Origin: Curtobacterium sp. MCBA15_001
GTDB taxonomy: Bacteria > Actinomycetota > Actinomycetes > Actinomycetales > Microbacteriaceae
Length of the DNA: 64,000 bases
Assembly: GCF_001864835.1 (NCBI RefSeq)
Contig: NZ_MJGI01000006.1
Coordinates: forward strand, 172,471-236,470
Direction of reading: 5' to 3'
The notes beneath the pieces were generated by a model, which was not told where the DNA came from, searched no databases, and saw only the letters and a program-made list of their open reading frames with translations. Of this stretch, positions 1 to 8,011 are shown one piece after another. Made by a program: the position numbers and the translations under genes. The stretch's first letter is position 1, and every line of letters starts with the position of its first letter.

Positions 1-787
1 CGCCGGTCGAGGTCGTGATGCCCTGGTCGTCGTCGGTCGGGCCGTCCAGCGAGTCGCGGGCGTCGGAGATCTTGTTCGCCGGCACCTGCAGGCCCTTGTC
101 GTACAGCTTCGAGCGGATGATGCCCGCGTGGTACGCCTCGACGGCCAGGATGCCCGCCGCCGCGCTGAGGTACGTCTTGTTGTAGATGAGCGGAGCAGCG
201 CCCTTGTAGGCGGTGACCCCGACGTCCTCGAAGACGTAGGCACCGAGCAGGAAGTTCTCCTCGCTCGCGAACGGGTCGAACGTGCCCGTCGGGCCGACGA
301 GCCCGGCGGCGCGGGCGGCCGCGTTGAACGCGTTCGTGAAGTCGATCTTCGGACGGGACACGACCGCGCCGCCGAGTGCGGACCGGAGGAACGCGACGTG
401 CGCCCGCTCGTCGTTCGCGATCTCGGTGGCGATGCCACGCACCGTTGCGGTCTTGAACGGCACCTTGCTGCCGCCGACGACCGGCCCCTGCGGGTCGATG
501 CCGGTGATCATGCTGTCGGTCAGGCCCGTGCCGAAGACCGCACGGAGGTAGAACTCCGCCTCGAGGTACTCCAGGTTGAGCGCGAAGTTGAGGATGGCGG
601 CGTCCGAGACGGCGCCGTCCTCGGCGGGGGAGGCGGAGGCCCGGTCGGCGGTGACCACCGACGAGCCCAGCGCGGCGATGCCGGCTGAGGCGCCGGCGAC
701 ACCGGCGGCTGCGAAGAAGCGGCGTCGGTCGAGCGCGTTCTCAGCGCTGCGGTCGACGGCATGACGGATGAAGGCGTTGTCGAACAT
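1..787 (-). CDS. Ferritin-like domain protein, Tat-exported, partial at the window edge
   Basis: The reading frame stays open from the ATG at 787 to base 1, so the C-terminus lies outside the window. Residues 1-45 carry an arginine-rich segment ([13 protein letters not shown]) followed by a hydrophobic Ala/Gly stretch, a twin-arginine-like signal. Downstream, residues [18 protein letters not shown] and later [15 protein letters not shown] give the paired E..E/E..H helices of the ferritin-like superfamily (PF13668 type), which in related proteins bind a di-metal centre. A further [16 protein letters not shown] helix fits the same four-helix bundle. The role is likely an extracytoplasmic metal-binding or stress protein; the substrate is unknown. 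It is transcribed away from the TetR gene, with about 190 bases between them that show no other gene. Confidence 0.8.
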   Translation of the reverse strand, partial: MFDNAFIRHAVDRSAENALDRRRFFAAAGVAGASAGIAALGSSVVTADRASASPAEDGAVSDAAILNFALNLEYLEAEFYLRAVFGTGLTDSMITGIDPQGPVVGGSKVPFKTATVRGIATEIANDERAHVAFLRSALGGAVVSRPKIDFTNAFNAAARAAGLVGPTGTFDPFASEENFLLGAYVFEDVGVTAYKGAAPLIYNKTYLSAAAGILAVEAYHAGIIRSKLYDKGLQVPANKISDARDSLDGPTDDDQGITTSTG

Positions 788-975
788 CGATGTCCTCGAG
801 ACGTGCTGGCTGCACGGGGCCCGGTCGACACAGCAGGGAACCAGGCCGGTCGGGTCACGGTCGGCGGGTTGGTCGGCCGTGCGCTGAAGCTACCCCCGGA
901 CGAGGGTCGCCGCGAGGGGCAGCGCGTGGAACGGATGGTGACCGTTCGGGGTCCGTCCGTCGGACCGGGGTCGCG

Positions 976-1626
976 TCAGCCGGCGAGGACGCGGTCCGCG
1001 ACGCGCTGCAGTGCGGCGGTCGCGGCGATCGCGTCGCCGGCGTAGGCGCCGGACATCGCGCCGTCGCGGGCCAGCATGAGCTCGTCGGCGCCGTCGCCCG
1101 CCATCGGGTGACCGGCCTCCTGCAGCAGGTCGCCGAGCCGCTCCGTGTACCAGTCGCGGTGCATCGCCACGACCTGGCGCACCGGGTCACGGCTGTCGTG
1201 GTACTCGGCGGCGGCGTTGAGGAACGCGCAGCCGCGGAACGCCGGGTCGTTGACGTCGGCGACCAGCGAGGCGACCCAGGCGCGGACCGCTGCCTGCGGG
1301 TCGGCGGCACCGCCTACGACCTGCTCGAAGCGCTGCTGGACGCGCTCGTGCTGCGCGTTCACGTACGCCAGGATCAGGTTGTCCTTGGACCCGTAGTGCT
1401 TGTAGAACGTCGCCTTCGTGACGCTCGCCTCGGAGATGAGGCGGTCGACGCCGACGCCGTGGATGCCCTCGTCGTAGAACAGGCGCGAGGCGGTCTCGAG
1501 GATCCGGACCTTCGCGCCGCCGGAGCGGGGAGCCGGGGGGAGGCTCGACCCGTCCGACGGCACGGAGGCCGGACCGCTCGGTCCGAGGAGACGCTGGACG
1601 GCCGGTTGGGGGGAATCGACCGTCAC
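976..1626 (-). CDS. TetR/AcrR family transcriptional regulator
   Basis: 216 residues. The N-terminal DNA-binding domain is clear: AKVRILETASRLFYDEGIHGVGV, then the recognition helix region ISEASVTKATFYKHYGSKDNL. The C-terminal all-helical half (QQRFEQVVGG..., RGCAFLNAAAEYHD) resembles the TetR_C ligand-binding domains of many actinobacterial regulators. The frame stays open much further upstream, but the GTG at 1626 has a GAGGAG ribosome site 9 bases before it and gives a normal TetR length, so I chose it. The ligand is unknown. The long leader (about 1627-1790) has two inverted repeats, listed separately, that could be operators for self-control. The adjacent ferritin-like gene is on the same strand downstream and could be a target. 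Confidence 0.88.
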   Translation of the reverse strand: MTVDSPQPAVQRLLGPSGPASVPSDGSSLPPAPRSGGAKVRILETASRLFYDEGIHGVGVDRLISEASVTKATFYKHYGSKDNLILAYVNAQHERVQQRFEQVVGGAADPQAAVRAWVASLVADVNDPAFRGCAFLNAAAEYHDSRDPVRQVVAMHRDWYTERLGDLLQEAGHPMAGDGADELMLARDGAMSGAYAGDAIAATAALQRVADRVLAG

Positions 1627-1703
1627 AGCGTTGCTCTCCTCGGGTTCATCGGCTCCGCGGACGAGTGGGGGGACTCGTGCCGCCGAGGACTGATGTCCCG
1701 AGC

Positions 1704-1740
1704 CACCGGATCGGTATCTAGGGGGGCTGCCGATCCGGTG
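1704..1740. promoter_or_regulatory. Perfect 11-bp inverted repeat in the tetR leader
   Basis: CACCGGATCGG (1704-1714) is repeated as its exact complement at 1730-1740 with a 15-base spacer containing a G-run. It lies between the tetR start and the second palindrome. It could be an operator or an RNA hairpin in the tetR leader. Confidence 0.45.
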
Positions 1741-1766
1741 AGACGACTGTAGCACAAGGAGGACAG

Positions 1767-1784
1767 ACAGACGAGTCGGTCTGT
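1767..1784. promoter_or_regulatory. Candidate TetR operator (ACAGAC-N6-GTCTGT)
   Basis: The 18-base site ACAGACGAGTCGGTCTGT has 6-base arms and typical TetR operator size; flanking GGACAGAC (1761-1768) also pairs with GTCTGTCC (1779-1786). It sits in the intergenic region between the divergent TetR and M16 peptidase genes. Binding is inferred from position and symmetry only. Confidence 0.45.
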
Positions 1785-1885
1785 CCGTTGTTTCTGTACC
1801 CCACTTCGAGGCACAGCGGGACACCCGCCGTGCAGGCGGACCAAACTGGATGAGGGGCTCCGGAACATCAGTAGGCTCGACCGCG

Positions 1886-3223
1886 ATGAACCACCCAGTG
1901 CCGTTGCCCCTCGAGGCCCCGGACACGTCGTTCCTGACGTCCGGGGGATCCTTCGTCCGCCGAACCGTCCTCCCCTCGGGCGTGCGCGTGCTGACCGAGG
2001 CGGTTCCGGCATCCCACTCGACGAGCATCGGGTACTGGGTCGGGGTCGGTTCCCGCGACGAACGCGCCGGCCAGTTCGGTTCCACGCACTTCCTCGAGCA
2101 CCTGCTGTTCAAGGGCACGACCTCCCGGAGCGCACTCGACATCGCCGTCGCGTTCGACTCGGTCGGCGGCGAGCACAACGCCGCGACCGCCAAGGAGTAC
2201 ACGTGCTACTACGCCCGTGTCCGCGACGCCGACGTGCCGATGGCCGTCCGGGTGATCGGGGACATGGTGACGAACTCCGTGCTCGAGCCGGCGGCCTTCG
2301 ACATCGAACGCGGGGTCATCCTCGAAGAGCTCGCGATGGCCGCCGACGACCCGGCGGACCTGGCCGGCGAGGCGTTCTTCGCCTCGGCCTTCGACGGTCA
2401 CGCGCTCGGACGGCCGATCGGCGGCACCCCCGAGAGCATCCGCGCCGTGCAGCGTGACGAGGTGATGGCGCACTACGCCGAGCACTACGCCCCGAACGGC
2501 CTGGTCATCACCGCCGCCGGCGCCGTCGACCACGACGTCTTCTGCGCGCTCGTCGAAGAGGTCTTCAGCACCGCTGGCAAGGACCGGCCCGTCGCCCGCC
2601 GGACGGCCGAACCCGTCGCCGACCGGGCCGAGGAACGCCTGACGGTCGTGCACCGGCCCACCGAGCAGGTCAGCATGCTGCGGGGATCGCAGGGCCTGGA
2701 CCTGCGCGACGACCGCCGTCCGGTGCTCAGTGTGCTCAACGCCGTCCTGGGCGGCGGGATGAGCTCCCGGCTGTTCCAAGAGGTCCGCGAGCGCCGGGGC
2801 CTGGCCTACGCGGTGTCCTCGTTCGCCCCGGCGTACCTGGACAACGGGGCGTTCGGCGTCTACGCCGGGTGCGCCCCCGACAACGTCGCCGGGGTGATCG
2901 ACATCATCGACGACGAGTTCCGCAAGATGGTCGACGACGGCATCACCGAGGACGAACTCCGGCGTGCGAAGGGGCAGATCGAGGGTGCCGTGACGCTCTC
3001 GCTCGAGGACGCCGACGCCCGGATGACCCGACTGGGGCGGGCCGAGCTCGGCACCGGCGAGTTCACCGACCTCGACACCGCTCTCGAGCGGGTCGACCAG
3101 GTGACGACGGCCGACGTGCTCGACCTCGCGCGGGACCTGCTGACGCGCCCCACCATCACCGCCGTCGTCGGCGACGTCGAGCGTGCCGCGCTCGAGGCCG
3201 CGATCGGCACGGCTGGTCGGTGA
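1886..3223 (+). CDS. M16 family zinc metallopeptidase (insulinase/processing-peptidase type)
   Basis: 445 residues, one M16 module pair. The inverted zinc motif HxxEH is at residues 68-72 (HFLEH), with the expected downstream acidic ligand in ERGVILEELAMAADDP. The C-terminal half has the R-Y/RG-LAY signature (RERRGLAYAVSSF) of the non-catalytic M16 domain. Such enzymes degrade peptides or process secreted proteins; the mycobacterial counterpart is PepR. The ATG at 1886 was chosen because a TAGGCT hexamer at 1872-1877 lies 8 bases upstream, the spacing seen for other leaderless genes here; an in-frame ATG at 1850 would add 12 residues. Its stop overlaps the next gene's GTG (GTGA), suggesting translational coupling. 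Confidence 0.92.
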   Translation: MNHPVPLPLEAPDTSFLTSGGSFVRRTVLPSGVRVLTEAVPASHSTSIGYWVGVGSRDERAGQFGSTHFLEHLLFKGTTSRSALDIAVAFDSVGGEHNAATAKEYTCYYARVRDADVPMAVRVIGDMVTNSVLEPAAFDIERGVILEELAMAADDPADLAGEAFFASAFDGHALGRPIGGTPESIRAVQRDEVMAHYAEHYAPNGLVITAAGAVDHDVFCALVEEVFSTAGKDRPVARRTAEPVADRAEERLTVVHRPTEQVSMLRGSQGLDLRDDRRPVLSVLNAVLGGGMSSRLFQEVRERRGLAYAVSSFAPAYLDNGAFGVYAGCAPDNVAGVIDIIDDEFRKMVDDGITEDELRRAKGQIEGAVTLSLEDADARMTRLGRAELGTGEFTDLDTALERVDQVTTADVLDLARDLLTRPTITAVVGDVERAALEAAIGTAGR

Positions 3224-3831
3224 AGGACGTGTCCCACTACCTCTACCTCGTGCGCCACGGCGAGCACCAGGACGCCGAGCACGGCCTCCGTGACGGCAAG
3301 CTCTCGGAGCGCGGGAAGCGGCAGTCGATGCTCATCGCCGACCGGCTGGGCGGCGTGCCGTTCGACGGTGTCTGGCACTCGCCGCTCGAGGCCCCGTCCG
3401 AGACCGCGTCGTTCCTGGCGCAGCGGCTGCCGTCGATCCAGCCGGAGCCCTCGACGCTGCTGTTCGACTGCATCCCGTCGGGGCCGACGCCGGACATGCC
3501 CTCGGCCTACAAAGCCTTCTACGGCGGGATCACCGAAGAGGAGATCATCGCCGGGCAGGCGCAGATGGGCGACGCGGTGGCCGAGTGGTTCACCCCGTCG
3601 ATCCAGGACCGCCACGACCTGATCATCACGCACAACGCCGTGATCGGCTGGTTCGTGCGCGAGGTCTTCCAGGCCCCGGAGTGGCGCTGGATGGGCACGA
3701 ACGTGGCGCACACCGCGCTGACGGTGATCCGGATCCGGTCCGCCAAGCCAGCCGAGCTCGTCACGCTCAACGACACCGCGCACCTGCCGGTCGAGTTGCG
3801 GACCGGCCTGCCGGTCGAGCAGCCGCTCTAG
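3220..3831 (+). CDS. Histidine phosphatase superfamily protein
   Basis: 203 residues. The N-terminal LVRHGEHQ motif (Arg12-His13-Gly14) provides the phospho-accepting histidine. A second histidine occurs in LIITHNAVIGWFVRE (about residue 138), the typical second catalytic His region of this family. Family members dephosphorylate sugars, metabolites or proteins; the substrate cannot be told here. The GTG at 3220 overlaps the M16 peptidase stop by 4 bases, so the two genes form an operon. A second in-frame GTG at 3229 is possible. Confidence 0.88.
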   Translation: MKDVSHYLYLVRHGEHQDAEHGLRDGKLSERGKRQSMLIADRLGGVPFDGVWHSPLEAPSETASFLAQRLPSIQPEPSTLLFDCIPSGPTPDMPSAYKAFYGGITEEEIIAGQAQMGDAVAEWFTPSIQDRHDLIITHNAVIGWFVREVFQAPEWRWMGTNVAHTALTVIRIRSAKPAELVTLNDTAHLPVELRTGLPVEQPL

Positions 3832-3889
3832 TCGCGACCGACTTCCGGACGGGAGGCGCGGGGCGGGGCCGCCACGATCCTCCAGGCCG

Positions 3890-4399
3890 TCACTCGGTCG
3901 CGTCGGGCGTCACCGCCTTGCGGTACCAGGCGGTCGCGTTGGGGTTGTCGTTGAACGGTGCGATCCGCGCGTAGCCGCGGCTGCGGTACATGGCGCCCGC
4001 CGCGACGAGTGAGTCGTTCGTGTCGAGGACGATCGCCGTCGCGCCGAGCCGGGCGCCCGCGCGCTCGAGCTCGTCCATGAGTGCCGTCGCGACCCCGCGT
4101 CCCCGGCCCTGGGGCGTGACGAACACGTGCTTCACCTCGAAGCGCACCTCGTCGCCGTCGTCGGCGATCCGACGGAGCCCGCCGCACCCGACCGGCACGT
4201 CGTCCTCGTCGTACGCCAGGGCGAACACGCCCCGCGGTGGGGTGAACTCGACGGCAGGGGTGCGCTTGCGGGCGTAGCTGCCCTGCGCGCTCGGGAAGGT
4301 CGCCTCGCGCTCGTCGAGGTAGGCGTCGAGCAGCGCGTCGACCTCGGGCAGGTCGGCCGGCACGGTGCGCACGGTGACCGGGATGCGATCGGGGGCCAT
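3890..4399 (-). CDS. GNAT family N-acetyltransferase
   Basis: 169 residues with the GNAT fold order: substrate part, then the acetyl-CoA loop in VKHVFVTPQGRGRGVATAL (the R/Q-x-x-G-x-G/A-type loop is QGRGRG) and a C-terminal LDTNDSLVAAGAMYRSRGYARI segment typical of motif B. It probably acetylates a small amine or peptide; the substrate is unknown. The ATG at 4399 is 6 bases from a TAGGAT hexamer (minus strand, 4406-4411), so the mRNA is probably leaderless. The gene is divergent from dapB and shares its promoter core. Confidence 0.85.
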   Translation of the reverse strand: MAPDRIPVTVRTVPADLPEVDALLDAYLDEREATFPSAQGSYARKRTPAVEFTPPRGVFALAYDEDDVPVGCGGLRRIADDGDEVRFEVKHVFVTPQGRGRGVATALMDELERAGARLGATAIVLDTNDSLVAAGAMYRSRGYARIAPFNDNPNATAWYRKAVTPDATE

Positions 4400-4405
4400 G
4401 CGTCG

Positions 4406-4415
4406 ATCCTAGGAT
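4406..4415. promoter_or_regulatory. Overlapping divergent -10 elements (ATCCTAGGAT) for the GNAT gene and dapB
   Basis: The 10-base palindrome gives TAGGAT on the plus strand (4410-4415), 7 bases before the dapB ATG, and TAGGAT on the minus strand (complement of 4406-4411), 6 bases before the GNAT ATG. The whole intergenic region is 23 bases. The two -10 boxes share two base pairs, so the polymerases should exclude each other. Confidence 0.65.
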
Positions 4416-4422
4416 GGAGGCC

Positions 4423-5169
4423 ATGGTCACTCCCGTCGCCGTCGTCGGCGCCACCGGTCGTCTCGGGGGCCTCGTGGCCTCCGTCGTCCAGGACACGCCC
4501 GGGTTCGAACTCGTCGCGCGCCTGTCCTCGAAGGACGGCGCGCACCGACCGGACCCGTCGGTGTTCCAGGGCGCGGCGGTCGTCGTCGACGTGACCGTCC
4601 CGGCGCTCAGTCCGGACATCGTGGCGAACGCCCTGGCCAGCGGCGCGAACGTGCTCGTCGGTACGTCCGGCTGGTCCGCGGCGCGGCTGGCGTCGCTCCG
4701 GACGTCGCTGGCCGACCGACCAGAGCAGGGCGCGCTCGTCGTGCCGAACTTCTCGATCGGGTCGGTCATCGGGACCCACCTGGCGACCATCGCCGCGCCG
4801 TGGTTCCCGTCGATCGAGATCATCGAGACCCACCACGCGGGCAAGATCGACTCGCCCTCGGGTACCGCCGTGCGCACCGCCGAACTCGTCTCCGAGGCCC
4901 GCCGTGACGTCGGCCCGGTGGACGCGCCGCACGTCGACCAGCGCGCCCGCGGGCAGCAGGTCGCCAGCGTGCCGATCCACTCGTTGCGGCTGCCCGGCGT
5001 CAAGGCCGTGCAGGACGTCGTGCTGAGCGGCCCGGGCGAGACGCTGACGATCCGGCACGACACCACCGACGACGCTGCCTACGCCCCGGGGATCCGCGCC
5101 GCGCTCGGCGCGATCGGTGACCTGCGGGGCCTGTCGGTCGGGCTCGGCACCGTGCTCGGGATCGGCTGA
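4423..5169 (+). CDS. dapB: 4-hydroxy-tetrahydrodipicolinate reductase DapB
   Basis: 248 residues. It reduces the DapA product in the lysine and meso-diaminopimelate pathway. The N-terminal nucleotide-binding loop is VVGATGRLGG (Gly9, Gly12, Gly15). The conserved catalytic segment ETHHAGKIDSPSGTA, containing His137-His138 and Lys141, is intact. The length matches actinobacterial DapB. The start at 4423 is preferred over the in-frame ATG at 4414 because TAGGAT ends 7 bases before it; 4414 would overlap the promoter. dapA lies at 8 kb and dapF at 23.6 kb in the same window. Confidence 0.95.
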   Translation: MVTPVAVVGATGRLGGLVASVVQDTPGFELVARLSSKDGAHRPDPSVFQGAAVVVDVTVPALSPDIVANALASGANVLVGTSGWSAARLASLRTSLADRPEQGALVVPNFSIGSVIGTHLATIAAPWFPSIEIIETHHAGKIDSPSGTAVRTAELVSEARRDVGPVDAPHVDQRARGQQVASVPIHSLRLPGVKAVQDVVLSGPGETLTIRHDTTDDAAYAPGIRAALGAIGDLRGLSVGLGTVLGIG

Positions 5170-5170
5170 C

Positions 5171-5614
5171 GTGGGCGTCCGCTCGCCGTTCTGGGGTGCT
5201 GCCCTGATGGCGGTGCTGCTGCTCGTCTACATCGTGCTCATCGGCGCGCGGGCCGTGGCGTTCATCGCGACCGGCCTCGCCATCGGGATCGCGATCGGCG
5301 TCGCCCTGTTCGTCATCGCCGCGATCGGGGCCCTGCTGCTCGTGCTCGAGTTCCGCTTCGGGCTCCGGATCACGCGGCTCGGGGCCCGGCTCGAGCGCGA
5401 GGGTGGAACGCCGGACGACGTCGTGGACGTCCGTCCCTCGGGCCGTCCCACGCGCGCCGCGGCCGACGAGCTCTTCCCGCGCTACCGGGCAGCGGTCGAG
5501 GCCGCCCCGGAGGACTGGCGCGCCTGGTACCGCCTCGGGGTGGTCTACGACGCCGCCGGCGACCGGAAGCGTGCGCGGGCCGCGATGCGGACGGCCCTCA
5601 CGCACGCTCGGTAG
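5171..5614 (+). CDS. Small membrane protein with a C-terminal TPR-like segment
   Basis: 147 residues. Residues about 10-60 form two hydrophobic helices (GAALMAVLLLVYIVLIGARA and a longer FIATGLAIGIAIGVALFV stretch). The cytoplasmic tail ends in ELFPRYRAAVEAAPEDWRAWYRLGVVYDAAGDRKRARAAM, one tetratricopeptide-like helix pair. The GTG at 5171 follows the dapB stop by one base, so it is co-transcribed with dapB. The function is unknown; TPR tails usually serve protein contacts. Similar short genes follow dapB in related actinobacteria. Confidence 0.75.
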   Translation: MGVRSPFWGAALMAVLLLVYIVLIGARAVAFIATGLAIGIAIGVALFVIAAIGALLLVLEFRFGLRITRLGARLEREGGTPDDVVDVRPSGRPTRAAADELFPRYRAAVEAAPEDWRAWYRLGVVYDAAGDRKRARAAMRTALTHAR

Positions 5615-5628
5615 CGCGGCAGCGCTGC

Positions 5629-6540
5629 TCAGAAGACGGCGTCGACCGCGTCCTCGGCCCGGGTGTACCGGAAGGTGTAGCCGGACTCGAGCAGCTTCGT
5701 CGGCACCATCTGCTGGCTGGAGAGCAGCATCTCGTCCGCGGCGTCGCGCAGCACCGTACGGAGCGCGAAGGCCGGCAGCCGGAACAGGTAGGGCCGGTGC
5801 AGGTCCTCGGCGACGCGGCGGGTGATGCGGTCGGCCACGATCGGTTCGGGTCCGGCCAGGTTCACCGGGCCACGGACCTCGGACGCCGACGGCGCGGTCG
5901 CCAGGTGCACGATCGCACCGACCTCGTCCTCGAGCGCGATCCACGGCCAGAACGCCCCGCCGGTGCCGAGTCGGCTCCCCAGCCCGAAGCGGGTGAGCGG
6001 GACGAGCGGTGCCAGGGCCCCGCCGCCCTCGCCGATCACGATGCCGGTGCGCAGTGTCACCACGCGGACGCCCTCGGGCGCAGCCTCGGCGGCGGCCTCC
6101 CACGCCCGGCACACGTCGGCGAGGAACCCTGAGCCAGGTGCGGCGTCGTCCTGCAGCACGTCCGAGGGGCGGTCGCCGTAGATGCCGGATGCCGACCCGG
6201 ACAGGAACAGCCGCGGCGGGGTGGCCGCGTGGCGCATCGCCTCGACCAGGGTGCCGGTCGCGTCGACCCGCGAGGACCGGATCTCCTGCTTGTAGGTCTC
6301 GGTCCAGGGCAGCTTCCCGATGCTCGCCCCGGCCAGGTTGACGACGACGTCCGCACCGTCGAGCACGGCCGGGTCGAGGGGGCGTTGGCCGGGGGCCCAC
6401 CGGAACTCGGTGGGGGAGTGCGGCTCGCGTCGCACCAGGGTCGACACGTGGTGTCCGGCGTCGCGCAGGGCACGCACCAGGGGGGTCCCGATGAAGCCGG
6501 AGGCTCCGGCGACCAGGATCGAGAGCGGCTGTTCCGTCAT
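5629..6540 (-). CDS. TIGR01777-family NAD(P)-dependent epimerase/SDR protein
   Basis: 303 residues. The Rossmann motif [21 protein letters not shown] is at the N-terminus. [12 protein letters not shown] with its Tyr fits the extended SDR active site. The segments VVNLAGASI and [10 protein letters not shown], and the C-terminal DUF1731-like part ([21 protein letters not shown]), identify the TIGR01777 (YfcH-like) group, whose substrate is unknown. The ATG at 6540 is 7 bases from a TAGCGT -10 on the minus strand (6548-6553), which decides the start over upstream in-frame starts that would enter the thyA promoter. It is divergent from thyA. Confidence 0.88.
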   Translation of the reverse strand: MTEQPLSILVAGASGFIGTPLVRALRDAGHHVSTLVRREPHSPTEFRWAPGQRPLDPAVLDGADVVVNLAGASIGKLPWTETYKQEIRSSRVDATGTLVEAMRHAATPPRLFLSGSASGIYGDRPSDVLQDDAAPGSGFLADVCRAWEAAAEAAPEGVRVVTLRTGIVIGEGGGALAPLVPLTRFGLGSRLGTGGAFWPWIALEDEVGAIVHLATAPSASEVRGPVNLAGPEPIVADRITRRVAEDLHRPYLFRLPAFALRTVLRDAADEMLLSSQQMVPTKLLESGYTFRYTRAEDAVDAVF

Positions 6541-6547
6541 GCACGCC

Positions 6548-6570
6548 ACGCTACTCATCCGACGTAGGCT
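6548..6570. promoter_or_regulatory. Back-to-back leaderless promoters for the TIGR01777 gene and thyA
   Basis: Plus strand: TAGGCT at 6565-6570, 7 bases before the thyA GTG. Minus strand: TAGCGT (complement of 6548-6553), 7 bases before the TIGR01777 ATG. The entire divergent region is 37 bases. Confidence 0.6.
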
Positions 6571-6577
6571 TTCCGGT

Positions 6578-7375
6578 GTGACTGCCACTCCCTACGAAGA
6601 CCTGCTGCGCCGCGTGCTCGAGGAGGGATCGCCGAAGGGGGACCGCACCGGGACCGGCACCCGCAGCCTGTTCGGGGCGCAGCTCCGGTACGACCTGTCG
6701 CAGGGGTTCCCGCTCGTCACGACCAAGCGCGTGCACTTCAAGTCGATCGCGTACGAGCTGCTGTGGTTCCTGCGCGGCGACGGCAACGCCACCTGGCTGC
6801 AGGAGCACGGCGTCCGGATCTGGAACGAGTGGGCGGACGAGAACGGCGACCTCGGCCCGGTCTACGGCGTGCAGTGGCGCTCGTGGCCGACCCCGTCCGG
6901 CGAGCACGTCGACCAGATCGCCCAGGTGATCGAGCAGATCCGCACGAACCCGGACTCCCGACGACTCATCGTCTCGGCGTGGAACGTCGCGGACATCCCG
7001 GACATGGCGCTCGCACCGTGCCACGCGTTCTTCCAGTTCCACGTCAACGACGGCAAGCTCTCGTGCCAGCTGTACCAGCGGAGCGCGGACATGTTCCTCG
7101 GGGTGCCGTTCAACATCGCCTCGTACGCGCTCCTGACGCACATGATCGCCGCGCAGACCGGGCTGCAGGTCGGCGACTTCGTCTGGACCGGCGGCGACTG
7201 CCACGTGTACGACAACCACGTCGAGCAGGTCCAGGAGCAGCTGTCCCGCACGGCGTACCCGCTGCCGACGCTCGAGCTCGCCCCCCGCGACTCGATCGAC
7301 GACTACCAGTACGAGGACTTCACCGTCGTCGGCTACGAGCACCACCCGGCGATCTCGGGCGCGGTCGCGGTCTGA
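6578..7375 (+). CDS. thyA: Thymidylate synthase ThyA
   Basis: 265 residues, the usual ThyA length. It methylates dUMP using methylene-tetrahydrofolate. The catalytic cysteine is Cys148 in [12 protein letters not shown]. The dUMP-binding segment [23 protein letters not shown] and the C-terminal [10 protein letters not shown] tail are intact. The GTG start is set by TAGGCT 7 bases upstream; an ATG further upstream would run through the neighbouring divergent gene. The TGA overlaps the folA ATG by one base, so dTMP synthesis and recycling of the dihydrofolate it makes are coupled. Confidence 0.96.
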   Translation: MTATPYEDLLRRVLEEGSPKGDRTGTGTRSLFGAQLRYDLSQGFPLVTTKRVHFKSIAYELLWFLRGDGNATWLQEHGVRIWNEWADENGDLGPVYGVQWRSWPTPSGEHVDQIAQVIEQIRTNPDSRRLIVSAWNVADIPDMALAPCHAFFQFHVNDGKLSCQLYQRSADMFLGVPFNIASYALLTHMIAAQTGLQVGDFVWTGGDCHVYDNHVEQVQEQLSRTAYPLPTLELAPRDSIDDYQYEDFTVVGYEHHPAISGAVAV

Positions 7376-7893
7376 TGTCGGATGACGCCTGGGTCGAACC
7401 CGTCGGGGGCGTCGGACTCGTCTGGGCGCGCTCGATCGGCGGGGTCATCGGCGCCGACGGCGGGATGCCCTGGCACGTCCCCGAGGACCTGGCGCACTTC
7501 AAGCAGGTCACCGGCGGTGCCACCGTCGTGATGGGCCGGCGCACCTGGGACTCGCTGCCCGAGCGGTTCCGCCCGCTGCCGGGTCGGCGCAACGTGGTGC
7601 TCACCCGCGACCCGTCCTGGTCGGCCGACGGGGCGGTCGTCCTGCACGACCTCGCCGCGGCACTCGACACCGACGAGCCCGTGTGGGTCATCGGCGGCGG
7701 GCAGGTCTACGCGTCGGCACTGCCGTTCGCCGACCGGGTCTCCGAGACGGTCATCGACACGGACGTGCCGGGCGACACGGTCGCGCCGACGCTCGACGAC
7801 GACGCGTGGACACTCGTCGACGAGGGCCCGTGGCAGGAGTCCCGCGTCGACGGTGTCCGCTACCGGTTCGTGGAGTGGCGCCGCGGCACGTGA
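7375..7893 (+). CDS. folA: Dihydrofolate reductase
   Basis: 172 residues. It regenerates tetrahydrofolate from the dihydrofolate released by ThyA. Recognisable segments are GLVWARSIGGVIGADGGMPW (N-terminal strand and Met20-type loop), VPEDLAHFKQVT with the acidic active-site residue, VVMGRRTWDSLP (NADPH site), and VWVIGGGQVY. The start is within the thyA stop (TGATG). The stop codon lies inside the first unit of a 20-bp tandem repeat, so changes in repeat number would not alter the protein. Confidence 0.95.
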   Translation: MSDDAWVEPVGGVGLVWARSIGGVIGADGGMPWHVPEDLAHFKQVTGGATVVMGRRTWDSLPERFRPLPGRRNVVLTRDPSWSADGAVVLHDLAAALDTDEPVWVIGGGQVYASALPFADRVSETVIDTDVPGDTVAPTLDDDAWTLVDEGPWQESRVDGVRYRFVEWRRGT

Positions 7894-7948
7894 CCGTGCG
7901 CCGCGGCACATGACCGTGCGCCGCGGCACGTGACCGTGCGCCGCGGCG
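7881..7948. repeat. 20-bp tandem repeat, about 3.4 copies, spanning the folA stop
   Basis: Units start at 7881, 7901 and 7921 with a partial copy at 7941; the unit is CCGCGGCACGTGACCGTGCG, with one A/G change in copy 2. Each unit contains CACGTGACCGTG. The first carries the folA TGA (7891-7893). The repeat ends about 50 bases upstream of the dapA promoter. Confidence 0.9.
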
Positions 7949-7998
7949 CCGGAACCCCCACCGTCCACGCGGACGGCGGCACCTCGGCGCATCCCCGG

Positions 7999-8004
7999 TA
8001 CGCT
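7999..8004 (+). promoter_or_regulatory. -10 element (TACGCT) for dapA
   Basis: TACGCT lies 7 bases before the GTG at 8012, the spacing found at the other leaderless starts here. Confidence 0.5.
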
Positions 8005-8011
8005 GGTGCCC

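Noticed and set aside
128..688. Plus-strand frame of 186 codons at the left edge
   Set aside because: It is antisense to the Tat-signal ferritin-like gene, which has clear iron-binding helices.
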